This document shows, piece after piece, positions 45,481-56,860 of a DNA stretch of 64,000 bases (position 1 is the first letter of the stretch; each line of letters begins with the position of its first letter). The stretch comes from Emydura subglobosa (lineage: Eukaryota; Chordata; Testudines; Chelidae), in the NCBI GenBank assembly GCA_007922225.1, contig ML679974.1, positions 6,809,105 through 6,873,104 of the forward strand. Reading direction: 5' to 3'. Both the position numbers and the translations under genes were made by a program. The notes under the pieces are model-generated. The model was not told the origin of the DNA, made no database searches, and saw nothing but the letters and a program-made list of their open reading frames with translations.

Positions 45481-48400
45481 CCTGTCACAATAGAAAGAAA
45501 TGATGAACACATCTATGTCTTTGTGGTTCTGGCCAATCCCTAGTGCCAAGTTTCCGAGTGTCTTCCATTTTGGGGTGGAGGAAAAAAGCTTAAGAAAACA
45601 TAGCCAAAGACTCCATTCTGGTGCAGTTCAAGAAACAGGAGAGGGTTTGTGGGGTGTTGGGATAGCTCTCCAAACCAGTTCATGCATCTCTGTAATCTCA
45701 CTTACCATAATTTTCAGGTTTGCATTACCAAGTGCTATTTATTTGTCAGTATTAAATTATGCAAAATCATCCGAATGACATGCTGGGAACAGGACACCAC
45801 AAAGGATGCAGCAGCCATATTTTAAGATATCTGGGGCAACTTAATCCATCCCTACACATTAAATGACAGGAATGAAATTAGAGAGAATTCATCCGTCATG
45901 CAGACAAATCAGTAGGCACTGCACAATATAATAGAAGAGGTGAAGGTAAAAGAAAAGGGAGGTGTGCATAAGTCACCTCTGATTTATTTTCATTGGGATC
46001 CTTTTTTCTTGGATCTTCTGGGTCACTTGTTCACAATTAACTGAGAGAAAATATTTTTTCAAACTTTAAATGATAGGAATAAGTCATAAAAGGGTTTTGT
46101 TTTGACCCTGAAAAATAAACTAAGGATAGTGTAAATATTGTCTGTGTTCCAGCTAGTGGCCACTGCTTTATACATCTGTTAATACTCATCTAGCAGTTGC
46201 TGCTGCTGCTTCTCTATTTCAAGATGTTGCTAAATGATGGGGATAGTTCTTCAGCCTTGTCAACTGCTTTAGATTTGCAGAGATGTATCTTCCCATCTTT
46301 GATCTCTTCCCTTCCCTCCCTTCTCCTGCCAATCTGTTATTCCCAGGGAACATCTTTTGGGTAACTGTATAAAGAAACATGCTAAAGAAAGAAACAAATT
46401 GATTTTCATATCCTATTGTAAGGATTTACTTGCAAAATCTGCTACTTGTTGCATTGATGCAAAAAAGTAGGCGAGGGGATCCTACAAGACTGACATGACA
46501 TTATAAAGGTTGAAAAGAGAGGAGAGGCATCAGCCACGTGCAAATAATACCTTAAGTAACTTTTGTTAGCTGTTTCAATTCATGTTTTACTAAAGATTTA
46601 GCAGTTGGTTTGAGTAAGCACTCAAAATATCAATATTCAGCACAGGCTTATTCTAACCATACGTAGCTCAGGTGTCTCCACAGCTGGGCTTTCTTGTGTG
46701 CTGTCTGGTAATTCCAGGCTTGTCAGAAATGGTGTGAGAATAGCTTGTCTGGCACACAATTTGCTATTTCTGCTTCTCTTCATCCCATGAATCAGAAAGG
46801 GCAGAGAAGTTAAAAATAATGAAACTAGATGAAATAAATAACTCATTCAGACCGAAGGTAACATTGTTCTTCAGATATTGCAGACTTGGTCCTTGAAGTC
46901 AGTGGGAGGTCTGAGTGATCAGCGCAATTAATTGTGAGACTGTCAGGGCCTCATACTTGAATGTGCTCCCCCAAGAGCACATTCACCTTGCAGAGCCTGG
47001 TTCAACACTAGTTTATGCTCCAATTTGACTGCATTGATTTCGGTGGGATTATTCCTATTTTACATCAATGTCAGAGAAGAATTAGGCCCCTGACCTTTGT
47101 TTTTCATAATTTACTCGCTGTCTAAGATCCCAGCCTCCTCAGTAATTATTAATGGAAATGCTAAAGCCCTCTTATTTCTTTTTCCTACTCCTGCTGAGTC
47201 CACCACCTGGTGTTAATACAGGTCAGTGTGTGATGTTGTTATAGCATTGCAAGTGCTTTCTTTCAGCACTCAGTTGCCTGCTGTGGTGCTAATCAATCTT
47301 TAGCCTGTTGGGGCTCGGGGACCCATTTCAGGAAAATCAAAGAATGTTTGCCTTTGACATTTAATGAGTTGTAACAGTCAAACCCTGAAACAGAGCTAAT
47401 AGTTGATTTTTCCATAGAAATATGTTCTGCAACACATGAGCCTACTGGGCAATTTAAGACAAGGAAAAGGCTATTTGGTCCGTTGACCTGGATGCTGTGT
47501 TTTGGATGAGCTCCGCCACAGTTTTTTGCTTCTTCCCCATACTCTGATTTTATTCTGTCTGCTTCAAGGGACTTATATAGGAAAGGGAAGTATGATGGGG
47601 TGCCCGCCCCACACAAAGCCTGGCCATGTTAAAAAGGGCTAATTTAACTTTATAGGCTATACCTGAAGGAGAACAACTATAAAAAATAATTTTAGAAATC
47701 CTGATTTTACAGGATTTCTATCCTGATTTCAAAACTAACCTATTCCTGAATAATTCACCACCCCTAAATCGAGATAGAAGGAAAAAGAATAGCTCTCATA
47801 TTTATTTTACGATTAACTCAATATTTTCAAATAAATTATATGAGAAATAATATTTAACCAGCTTTATCCATGAATGATCCAGTCTGATAGCCTGTTATTT
47901 CAGAGATTTGTGAATTTATATGTTGAAGAAAGAGGCTTCTTTACCAAGACTACATAATATACTTGTTTCCCATGGAATTGTTCTAGTAGTCTATCATATG
48001 GCTGTCACCATGGTATCTGTTCACATACTAATTATTGTGTCATCCTTACTCACATGGAGCTGTATCTTACAAGTCCTGTAGACCCATTGTTCCCAGTGGG
48101 ACTTCTCACAGAATAATTTACTAGTGGAAGTGAGTAAGAATGGGAGAGTCCAATCCAGTGTTTACAACCCAACCTGTATTTTTAAAGTAAATTTTAGTGC
48201 TGATGGAAGGGGCACTATGAACAGAACTTTCTCTCTCTCTACAGAACAGACAAAACACGGACAGTAGTAAAGGCAGCTTCCGCACATTTTCCCTACCTCT
48301 GGGCCTCAAACTTCTCCAAGAAGGAAGCCTTGTTTGAGTGATTCCAAACTCTTTAATTCGGTCATTTAGCTCTTATTTCCCTTCCAAGAATGAAGCTAAA

Positions 48401-49431
48401 CAATCTGTGAGATTAAAAATGCATATAAGTACTGCAGATGTTACTGCAAAAGAGACACTTTCATTTTACAAATTGTGGCCACCTGATGCACAAGGTCAAG
48501 CCAGCTTGAGGACTGGAGGCTACCAGGGCCAAATTACACCTTTAGTCACAGCACTAAGTAAACGGTGGTGCATAAACTGCACCATCCCAGGAGTAGCCGT
48601 GGGAGCTATTGTGCCTCAGACACCCCACAGGCTCAGTCCCAATTCCACCTCCTCGTGCGCCTTGCTCCAGGGGCTGCTGGCTGAGAGCAGCAGCAAATTA
48701 GGATACCTTCTAAGCTTGATCAACCATGCTGGCAGTTGTGCAAGGGAACAGAGCCAGGGCTCACACAAAGTCCAGGAAGCCTGCACTGGTTTAAGAGGTA
48801 TTCTTTCTCCACTGTACAGGTGTGTGAGCCAAATCACAATCTAGCCTTACATTATATACCCTCTGAGATTAGACACAGGAACCTCTTAAATGGTTTCACT
48901 GCAGTTGTCCCACTGATGCTCCAGACTCCCAGGTAAGCATAACTTGGGAGTACTACACAGCAGCAGCCCCATGAAAAAATTACCTTGGAATGATTAAGTG
49001 AAAGGTTAGGACTGCTGAGTGCTTTAATCAATAATATATGAGTGAGATGAACAGTATACTGTACTTTGCAGGGCAGAATCAATAATACATTTTCATGCTC
49101 AACTTTTTAATCCTCAAAACAACTACATCAAAAAATCTCATGCTCGAATGCCCCTAAAAGCCAAAAATAAAAAAGGTTCCCTATTCCCTTTAGTACAGTT
49201 TAATGAAAGAAATAATGTATTTGTTTATCAAATGATGGTACAAATCTAGTATACATCTACTGAAAATATTAAATGCAAAAATTAGGGTGAAGTTGTGAAT
49301 TTAAATGCCCAACTCTGGAAATGGACATGTTAAGGTTCTCACTGTAATATTAACTTTCATTGCATATATGCAATTTTTTTTCGGCATCAGTTAATCTAAG
49401 TGTATGAATTTCAGTAAAAGTGCACTCCTGA
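45481..49431. other. Unclassified sequence
   Basis: No gene supported. A plus-strand frame of 168 codons (48338-48844) is the longest non-repeat frame in the window. It overlaps other frames on both strands and shows no recognisable domain, so I leave it as unproven. Decayed hairpin-family text lies at 46995-47092 (ends AGAATTAGGCCC). Confidence 0.45.
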
Positions 49432-49560
49432 GTTTTATTCTTATTTATTTGTATTGTTGTAGTGCCAGTCATGGACCAAGACTCCATTGTACTTGATGCT
49501 GTACAAACATGGAACAAAAAGGTGGTCCCTGCCCCATAATCTAAGGCTGTAAATAGTGCT
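49432..49560 (-). repeat. SINE/LINE-tail repeat, minus strand
   Basis: The plus-strand text 'TTATTTATTTGTATTGTTGT', 'AGTGCCAGTCATGGACCAAG', 'ACTCCATTGTACTTGATGCT', 'GTACAAACATGGAACAAAAA' and 'GGTCCCTGCCCCATAATCTA' is the reverse of the shared tail and the best-preserved copy of it in the window. Confidence 0.8.
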
Positions 49561-50710
49561 TTAAGTTTATACATAAATCATTCACTCTACTTCTCACTCT
49601 GGAAACGGAAATATTTCAGCAATAAGTAATACAATGGTGAAACATTATGTAGAATTTACTGTGATACCTGTAAAAAATTTATATGTCACGTTTTTTGGCT
49701 ATGCTGAAATTATGCAGCAAACTCTAGGTAGCAGTTTTCTTTAAAATATCAGAGTACTGGCCATAAAAACATACGACTATTTTTAATATAAGCTGACCAA
49801 ATTTCTATTTTAGGCTCAAAGTCATCAATTCTTCCTAGCTGAACCATATTGCTTTATGTTTGCAATACTGTGGATCCCTCTGGACTCCTGTTACTGTTTT
49901 ACTTTGTCACCAGTTATGTGATCTATGCTTGCACCAACTCCATCTTTATTACCTTGTAACTCATTAAACCAACAAGTAAGAACAGATGCAAAATGTTGAA
50001 GCTCTTTCCTACTCTGGGAAAAGTTACTATCACTTGTAAGATTTCTTTTCCCCCCCTCCCCCACGCCACTGAATACGTGTGTCCACCTCTGGAAATTGCA
50101 AGCACCTGGATGTGCTCTCACATCTGGTCAAATGCTTTTGAACCAAAGACTGGGAAACAAAAACAAATGGGGAGATGCCAATGAGTAGCTCCTCTGATTT
50201 TTTGCCTCCCTGTAAACAAAGCATTGGTTTTACTACTATGCTCTTCTAACCTATGGCTCACCTAACCTATGCAAAACTCCCACTGACTTCAATGAGGGCA
50301 AGATTTCACTCTCATGGTTTACTCCTTCAGCAGCAGAATTGGTATTCACAAACAGTATGTGTAATGAGTTGGAGGGGATGGGAATGAATGCTAATCCTTC
50401 TATAATGACTTAATTTAACTTCTTCTGTATTCAACAAGGATGAAAATGGAAGCAGTCTGGGCTAAAAACTGTGCAGTCAGCACCATTGTCCAAAAAACAC
50501 AACCAGCAACACTAGAATCCCTCAGTTATGCCTCTGACTACGGACAATAGCAGACTGGTCAGGATTTTGGTTGGGCTTGGGTCCAAACTTTCATGTAGAA
50601 ACTTGGATCCAACTCCAATACTCAGTGGACACTAACACATTTCACACAGACTACTGGAAAGCCATCGGACAGTAACAACCAGCCTGGGCAGGACTTACCT
50701 AATGATGAAA
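49561..50710. other. Unclassified sequence
   Basis: No gene supported. A half copy of the hairpin family lies at 50272-50310 (GCAAAACTCCCACTGACTTC, then AATGAGGGCAAGATTTCA). Confidence 0.45.
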
Positions 50711-50803
50711 AGTTTCAGAGGGGTAGCCGTATTAGTCTGTATACAGCAAAAACAACGAGAATCCTGTAGCACCTTAAAGACTAACAAATTTCTGTGGGCA
50801 TAA

Positions 50804-50833
50804 GCTTTTGTGGGCTGAAACCCATTTCATCAG
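50804..50833 (-). ncRNA. Hammerhead-like core, mutated (left arm)
   Basis: The minus-strand left arm has CTGATGA (50827-50833) and a helix II with ATGGG/CCCAC, which leaves an A-C mismatch. Where the right arm has GAAA this one has AAAA (50806-50809), losing the conserved G. If the family does encode a ribozyme, this copy should be inactive. Confidence 0.3.
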
Positions 50834-51282
50834 ATGCATGAAGTGGAAATCACATATGAGAGGTGTATATGTACATCCAAGGGTAAGAAACATAACAATG
50901 GGGACGGCAAGTGCTAACAAAGTCAGTTCAGTTAGGGTAGATGAGGCCTATTCACAACCGTTGATTAGAAGGTGAGAATGTGTCAACAGTGACAATTACT
51001 TCTTGTAATGAGAGAACCATTCCAAGTCCCTATTCAGACCAAGTCTGATTGTGTCAAGTTTGGGTCTGAATAGGGACTGAGTCTGAATAGGGACTTGGAA
51101 TGGGTCTCTCATTACAAGAAATAATTGTCACTGTTCACACATTCTCACCTTCTAATCACTGGTTGTGAATAGGCCTCATCTTCCCTAACTGAACTGACTT
51201 TGTTAGCACTTGCCATCCCCATTGTTATGTTTCTTACCCTTGGACGTACATATACACCTCTCATATGTGATTTCCACTTCAT

Positions 51283-51322
51283 GCATCTGACGAAGTGGGT
51301 TTCAGCCCACGAAAGCTTATGC
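51283..51322 (+). ncRNA. Hammerhead-like ribozyme core (right arm)
   Basis: The right arm has CTGACGA (51287-51293), a 5-bp stem GTGGG/CCCAC (51295-51299 and 51306-51310) closed by a 6-base loop, then GAAA (51311-51314), then GC-TTAT-GC (51315-51322), which could be a minimal third helix. GCAT (51283-51286) can also pair with ATGC (51319-51322). This is the order CUGANGA, helix II, GAAA of hammerhead ribozymes, which are known in Penelope-like elements. Two points speak against activity: an extra A stands between CTGACGA and helix II, and a C replaces the U expected just after helix III. Confidence 0.35.
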
Positions 51323-51376
51323 CCGCAGAAATTTGTTGGTCTTTAAGGTGCTATATGACTCTCGTTGTTTTTGCTT

Positions 51377-53248
51377 AAGATGAAAGGCTGTATCTCATTA
51401 CCTATCTACAAAGCTGCCTCATCATCCATATGCAAAAGCATTTGGATGGTCACTTACATTATGTTGCTGTGCAACTAAAAGTACAGGGGGGAAAAACATG
51501 AAAAAATGGGAAATATACCCCTATCCCAATGTTGTGAAATGGAAAAATTTTCAACTTCTCATCAGATCATTTCACAATTCTTAAAACAGCTCTAATGTCA
51601 CTGGAATAGACTTTCAAAGGACACATGACACTTTTGAAAACTGACTCTTCAATATGTCACAGGTTAATTATCCCCTGAAATTGAGATTCCATTTTCTATT
51701 CTCTAACAACCATTGCAAGTAGTTTATTTCCTGTGCCAATTCTCTTTGCCAATTAGCATCCCAATCTTGTCTGGTGCTGCATGAAATGTTATACCTTACT
51801 GAAGCCAATAGGAATTGAGGATACTCTGCATCTTGCAAGATGAGAACTGACGTTAGCAATAATTCATTCCAAAGATAATCATTGCCATGTGGGTGGCTAC
51901 TCGTGTGAATCTTTCTCCTACTGCTTTTCTTCTCTGTGGGATAACACTACTCATTCGCCACCAGCATTGTTGTAACGTCCCCTAAAATCTGAAAGATCTC
52001 CCTTCACTGGCTGCTCAAGAGGTTGTACAATGTATTTTAAAATATTACAGTACCAACCAGCCACAAAATTCACAAAGCAAATTAGAGGATTTAGTCGCTC
52101 TCAATTTTGAAGCCAGTTGTAACATATACAGAAATTACACCAAAAATCTGTCAAGTTGAATGAAAGCGCAATAAAAACCATGCTACCGTAGAGAGCACAT
52201 CACATGACCACCCTGCCTCCACTTTAGTTTACAGTTTTAGAGCTCAGTTTTCTTAGCTTAGTTCCCTTCTTCCTGTGCATTCTTCTCTTCCCCATCCTAG
52301 CTGTTTTCCTGACCTTGCAGGTTATTTGCATGGTTTTTTTTAAATCTCCTTTTTGAAAATGAATAAGCCGACAACATGGCTTTTCTTTTATGCATTTCTA
52401 GAGCTAATCCCCACAGTGATTATTGCAGAATTAGTCACTCACCCATCTGTAGGATGGCCCCCACATTGACTTTAAACAGATGCATGCTGCAGTTATTGTG
52501 CACCAACAAATTTATCCTGGACTGAATGACAGTTGTAGGTGTCATCCAAAAAAGCTAACTTTTTTGAGTCATTTTTGTTCAGTCATTGTAGTGTTAGTTA
52601 AAATGCTTCTCAAGAGCACAATTGCTTGATTGCTGGTTACTGCAGATTTAGAAGAATTAGAGCTATTTGAATGGTGGATCATCTGTGATGATTCAGCAAA
52701 TATTCCTCCTTTGTTCTTTTGCAGCACCCCCACAAGAGAACTTTTCCTACTGTGCCCATAGAGAGGCAACCTATTTTATTTCTTTTAACCATCTCCAAAT
52801 GTTAATCTCCTGAGACCTCCTGCGGTTGGGGGAGACCTTTTGTTAGTTGTAACCCACTCGCGCTCTCTTGTATGTTTTTATGAAACTAGGGACTGCTGAA
52901 AGTCAGATGACTTCACTAACTTCTGACTTGTCTTTTTCAATCTTGGCCTCATTTTCTTTAAACAAAAAAGCTAGAGATTTCACAGTTGAACATCATTGCT
53001 TTAAATGCTAGGGAAAGCTGAGAGTCTGGCATTATTCAACTCAAACTTTCTAGTTCTCCAACAAGGATGCTGGGGTTTGATGTTTGACTGCATGAGAACT
53101 AATTATCTTTCTTCTAATAAAGGGATGCAGAGTCCAACATCAAAGTTTAAAGGTGGCTGGTGGTACCATTTCCAATGGTAGGAATGTTTATTTCTGCTTA
53201 TTTTACTTATGTTGCAGTTTTCTTCAGTGCATATGGATATCTTCACCT
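51377..53248. other. Unclassified sequence
   Basis: No gene, repeat end or RNA gene recognised. Confidence 0.45.
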
Positions 53249-53319
53249 AGGTCCCAATTCAGCAAAGCATGTGCTGAAAATTCAAGCATACACTCTGGGG
53301 CTTTGTTGAACTAGGTCCT
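53249..53319. repeat. Hairpin repeat, 'cagcaaagc' subtype
   Basis: The left arm AGGTCCCAATTCAGCAAAGC faces GCTTTGTTGAACTAGGTCCT on the right, an imperfect inverted pair. The inner CATGTGCTGA..TTCAAGCATA parts also oppose each other. Same group as 28771 and 58341. Confidence 0.7.
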
Positions 53320-53538
53320 TGAGCATCCTGTATTGTCTGTTTTCTTGGATTTACACAGACAATCAAATACTCTTATTTTTGCTTTTCAGTCTTTAAAAAT
53401 GAGTTGAAGCAAAACCCATCCCATCTGCACTCTAAAGCCGAATGGAGAAGAAAGGCAGGATTTCCCAAAGACATGGTTCCTGGGAACAGCCATTTCTGCA
53501 GAGCATCTTGGGACTTGTGGGCTAGTGGCTATGTAGAG

Positions 53539-53924
53539 CAGTGGTTCTCCACCTTTCCAAACTACTGTACCCATTTCAGGTGTTTGATTTGTCTTGCGTA
53601 TGCCAAGTTTCACCTCACTTAAAAACTATTTGCTTACAAAATCAGCCATAAAAATACAGACGTGTCACAGCAGTCTGTTACTGAAAAATTGCTTACTTTC
53701 TCATTTTTACCATATAATTATAAAATAAAGCAATTGGTATATAAATATTGTACTCACATTTCAGTGTGTAGTATATAGAGCAGTATAAACAAGTCACTGT
53801 CCGTGTGAAATTTTAGTTTGTACTGACTTCGCTAGTGCTTTTTATGTAGCTTGTTGTAAAAGTAGGCAAATATCTAGATGAGTTGAAGTACCCATTGGAA
53901 GACCTCTGTGGTTGAGAACCACTG
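53539..53924. mobile_element. hAT non-autonomous element, complete
   Basis: A 386-bp element that begins CAGTGGTTCTCCACC and ends GGTTGAGAACCACTG. The terminal inverted repeats match with one difference over 15 bp. A perfect 8-bp duplication, ATGTAGAG, flanks it (53531-53538 and 53925-53932), which is diagnostic of the hAT superfamily. The interior is AT-rich, with no transposase frame, so it depended on a partner. The same terminal sequence starts the truncated copy at 39161. The outer parts closely resemble a family I recall in turtles. Confidence 0.95.
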
Positions 53925-55194
53925 ATGTAGAGCACCATCAGGATTTATGGTGTTAAGTGTATAATGTGCAGAAATATGGATCTCTGGCTGCCTGCAGAGG
54001 CTCTTTTTCCTTCTCCACTCCCTGCATGGCTCACACACGTGCCATGCTATTGGCTGGCATCCTACAAACCTTGCATCAAAACCTATGGTGCTTTCTTTTC
54101 AGTCTTAGAGGAGTGTGGAGACAGGGCTAACCTTGGATGTGCTCTCCAGATCAAGAACCAAGAACTTGTTCTTCCATTGCTCACCTCTGTTTTTGTAGAG
54201 AGAGAAAAGACTTTGTTCTCCACTTCCAACGATCTAATGCCATTCACTAGCACTAATTGAGAGTTAGAAAAGGACAGAGCTACAGCTTCAGGATACCCTA
54301 GCAACTCAGAAATTTTACTTGCAAACTAATTTACTTTGGATCTGCTTCTCTCTCACATATTGGATAGTGAGCCAAATGATTGGGGGAAGGGGGTGTAAAA
54401 CAGGATCATCCCAGTCTACTGTACTTTTGCATCTGCTGCTTAAATATGACTGGGGAGAGTATGCCACCCTCTGATATTCAGCTATTTCTATAATAGGTTT
54501 CAAGGTATTTGTAATGTTTCCAGCCCTTCTGCTCCTGGGCTCTCTCGTCCCCAAATAAATTAGCAATCCTGAAGGCAGCAGCATTTGCTTTTTGCCACTG
54601 ACGGTGCAGGCTCCTTCCACCAATACTGATGCAGCACTGCAGAGGGCAGGCAGGCACAGAAAGCACAGACAGCACTGACTGGCAGCCCAGATATGGATTA
54701 TAATACCCTATGGACTTTGCGGGCCAGATTAAAGACTTGGAAGGATCAGTCTGGCTCATGTGTTATATTTTTGACATTCTTGTCACAGAAGAGTATTAAG
54801 AGTTGTAAGAAGGACTAATATGAGCTTATATTTTACAAATGGTGTTGTAACTGCTTTATTAGAGTGGGATTTAAAATAGTCTTGCTATTCTTATTGGGGG
54901 GAGGGGCTCCTCAAAGCAAGACTGATCAAATACAAGTCTCTTAAGTCTTGGTCGTTAGAATGAGTGTCACCTCCATTTCCCCCAGTTAAAATCATTCCAA
55001 TACCCTCTTGTTCTCTGCACACATATTTAACAAGTTGAAGTAAATTCTTCAAATTGCAGCTATGTTACAAACAGTGTCAATCAGTCCTGGGCAGGCAGGA
55101 AAGCTAATGGAACAATCTCATCTTAACGAAAGCTGTTTAACAGATAACGTGTTTTTAATCGCATAAATGAATGTTGGCCGGTACTGGAGACTGT
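53925..55194. other. Unclassified sequence
   Basis: Frames of about 100 codons on both strands overlap (54083-54759) and show no family. No other features are seen. Confidence 0.45.
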
Positions 55195-55380
55195 GTGTGT
55201 GTAATAATACTTAGCTCCTCTAAAGTGCTTTCCACCCATACAACTCAAAGGGTTTCACAAAGGAGTGTAAGTATTATTCTCCTCAGTATGCAATGTGGAA
55301 ACTGAGAAAGATTGTCAAAATGAGAGGTCCAAGATCATACAGTTAGATCTTACAGTTAGACCGACCTGGTTCTATTTCAG
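55195..55380 (-). repeat. MIR-like SINE, minus strand
   Basis: The plus strand reads 'CTAAAGTGCTTTCCACCCAT', 'CAAAGGGTTTCACAAAGG', 'TATTATTCTCCTCAGTATGC', 'AATGTGGAAACTGAGAAAG', 'GGTCCAAGATCATACAGTTA' and ends 'GACCTGGTTCTATTTCAG'. This is the reverse-oriented order of MIR-type SINEs, with a decayed B-box region at the right end. Confidence 0.7.
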
Positions 55381-55384
55381 GCAC

Positions 55385-55690
55385 CTATTAGGTCCCATTA
55401 CCACCGTAGTTGAGCATCTCAGAAACTTTAATGCATTTATCCTGATACCACCCTGCTGAGATAGAGCGGTGCTTATTAACTGCATTTTACAGATGGAAAG
55501 CAGAGAGACTAAGGCCCAGTCATTCAAAGGTATTTAGGCACCTAACTCACATTGATTTCAGCTGTGGCAAAGAGCCACAGTAATTTGCCCAGGGCCACAG
55601 AGGAAACCTGGTAAAGCAGGGAATTGAACCAAGATCTCTCAAGGTCATTTGATTCTCAATCCACGCCTCTAGCCACTAGACCTCACTGCC
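55385..55690 (-). repeat. Second MIR-like SINE, minus strand, with inserted text
   Basis: The plus strand holds 'TTATTAACTGCATTTTACAG', 'ATGGAAAGCAGAGAGACTAA', then the 'TATTTAGGCACCTAACTCAC' block of the hairpin family, then 'AATTTGCCCAGGGCCACAGA', 'GGAATTGAACCAAGATCTC' and 'CCACGCCTCTAGCCACTAGA'. The last two blocks are the reverse of a tRNA-like head. The piece at about 55520-55565 interrupts the SINE and may be a nested hairpin element. Confidence 0.65.
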
Positions 55691-55747
55691 TAACAGAGAA
55701 CACACACTACTTGATGGACAATACTGTCCTAAGCAGAACTCCCTCTG

Positions 55748-56018
55748 AGGGTATGTCTACGCTGATGGCAGCAAAGTCACCGCCGTCAAATCGACCTATC
55801 TGGGCCAACTGAGCAGTCAGTCGATGCAGTAAAATCACCCCCTCAAGGGGCGTAGCGCTGCACTGACAGGAACGTGGTTCCCATTGGCGTAGTGCAATGA
55901 AGGCGCCATGCAGAAGAGAAGCACAGCAGTCGACGGGAGTTACGCAAGCTACTCTGCATAGCCTGCATAACTCCCGTCAACTGCTGCCAAATTGCCCGGT
56001 AAGTGTAGACCAGGGCTG
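55748..56018. mobile_element. MITE of the GTCTAC-ended family, with inner palindrome
   Basis: The left end GGGTATGTCTACGCTG faces the right end AGTGTAGACCAGGGCT. Inside, arms at 55932-55951 (GACGGGAGTTACGCAAGCTA) and 55959-55978 pair at 17 of 20 positions. CpG sites such as GTCGACGG remain, so this copy may be younger than the one at 5685. No coding sequence. Confidence 0.75.
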
Positions 56019-56756
56019 AGTTATCTGAAACTCCAGCCTATCCAAATGCTCACTGCCTGTTCTCAGTTCCCAGGATCCAATCAGTACATTCACATGAGTA
56101 TTATAGTCAATGATTCTGTCATTATTATTAATCTTGCAGAAGATGTATAATTTAATAAACAGAGTTAATTCTGAATGATGAATACATTTCTCTGAAAAAA
56201 ACAACTTATGTGATAAATCTCATGCAGGCTTTGGGGCTTTCATCCTTGTAATACAGTCTGTGGATCTGATGTGGAACAGCTGACACCCTGGTGACCCCAT
56301 ATGAAAAAAGGAGTTCTTGTGGACGAAGCAGATATCAAAAGCAATATGCTGGCATATTGATGTTTCAGGGCTTCAGAAAGCCACAATTGCAGCTTTAGTT
56401 CATTTCAAGACAGAATTTCAGTGTGGGCATGAACAGATTCTGATAGCCTTATTCACATGGGGTGGGGATGGGAGGGAATCGTGATCACATTAAAGTTAGT
56501 GTGAATTTCACCACTGACTTTAATGGGGGTCAGGATTTCACCCACTGAGAAGTATTGTCCTCTACAAACAGTTCCATTTGTTTCAGTAGAAATCCTTATG
56601 AAAGAAGGTGCTACCCAATGTGATTAAGGGTAATAGAATCTGACCCTGTTCATCTAATATGAATAAATAACAACCCTACCAAAAATCATGTACCAAATCG
56701 TACAGGTGCTAATCATCACCTCAGTCATTTTGCTGGCACATGGCTTTGCTTAACCT

Positions 56757-56860
56757 ACCCCTACTCTATCTTTTGGTGTATTTGTAGATTGCAAGTTTTT
56801 AGGCGCAAAGGCCTGTCCTTTTCTGTCTATAAAGCACTGAGCACACTTTGGAGCATTCCA
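56757..56860 (+). repeat. SINE/LINE-tail repeat, plus strand
   Basis: AGATTGCAAGTTTTTAGGCG, then AAAGGCCTGTCCTTTTCTGT, then 'CTATAAAGCACTGAGCACAC' correspond to the shared tail 'AGATTGTAAGCTCTTTGGGG...CTGTCT...TGTACAGCGCCTAGCACA'. The copy is decayed. Confidence 0.55.

Larger units (their letters stand above)
50711..51376. mobile_element. Large inverted repeat, Penelope-like element ends
   Basis: Two arms of about 300 bp face each other. The left (50745-51037) and right (about 51081-51375) arms share long blocks in inverted order: TTAGTCTTTAAGGTGCTA, the AAGCTTATGCCC region, 'CACCTCTCATATGTGATTTC', 'GGTAAGAAACATAACAATGG', 'CTAACAAAGTCAGTTCAGTT' and TAGGGACTTGGAATGG. The left arm has an extra outer 34 bp. 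GATGAAA flanks both sides (50704-50710 and 51379-51385), a possible target duplication. Minus-strand translation of the left arm, near the centre, gives KLDTIRLGLNRDLEWFSHYK and then a stop, which looks like a protein C-terminus. I recall this as a very abundant turtle family and, from its hammerhead-like core, infer a Penelope-like retroelement. The class is not proven. Confidence 0.6.

Noticed and set aside
48338..48844. Plus-strand open frame of 168 codons
   Set aside because: It is the longest frame outside repeats, but it has no recognisable domain, overlaps other frames on both strands and shows no clear splice or promoter context. One such frame in 64 kb is compatible with chance.
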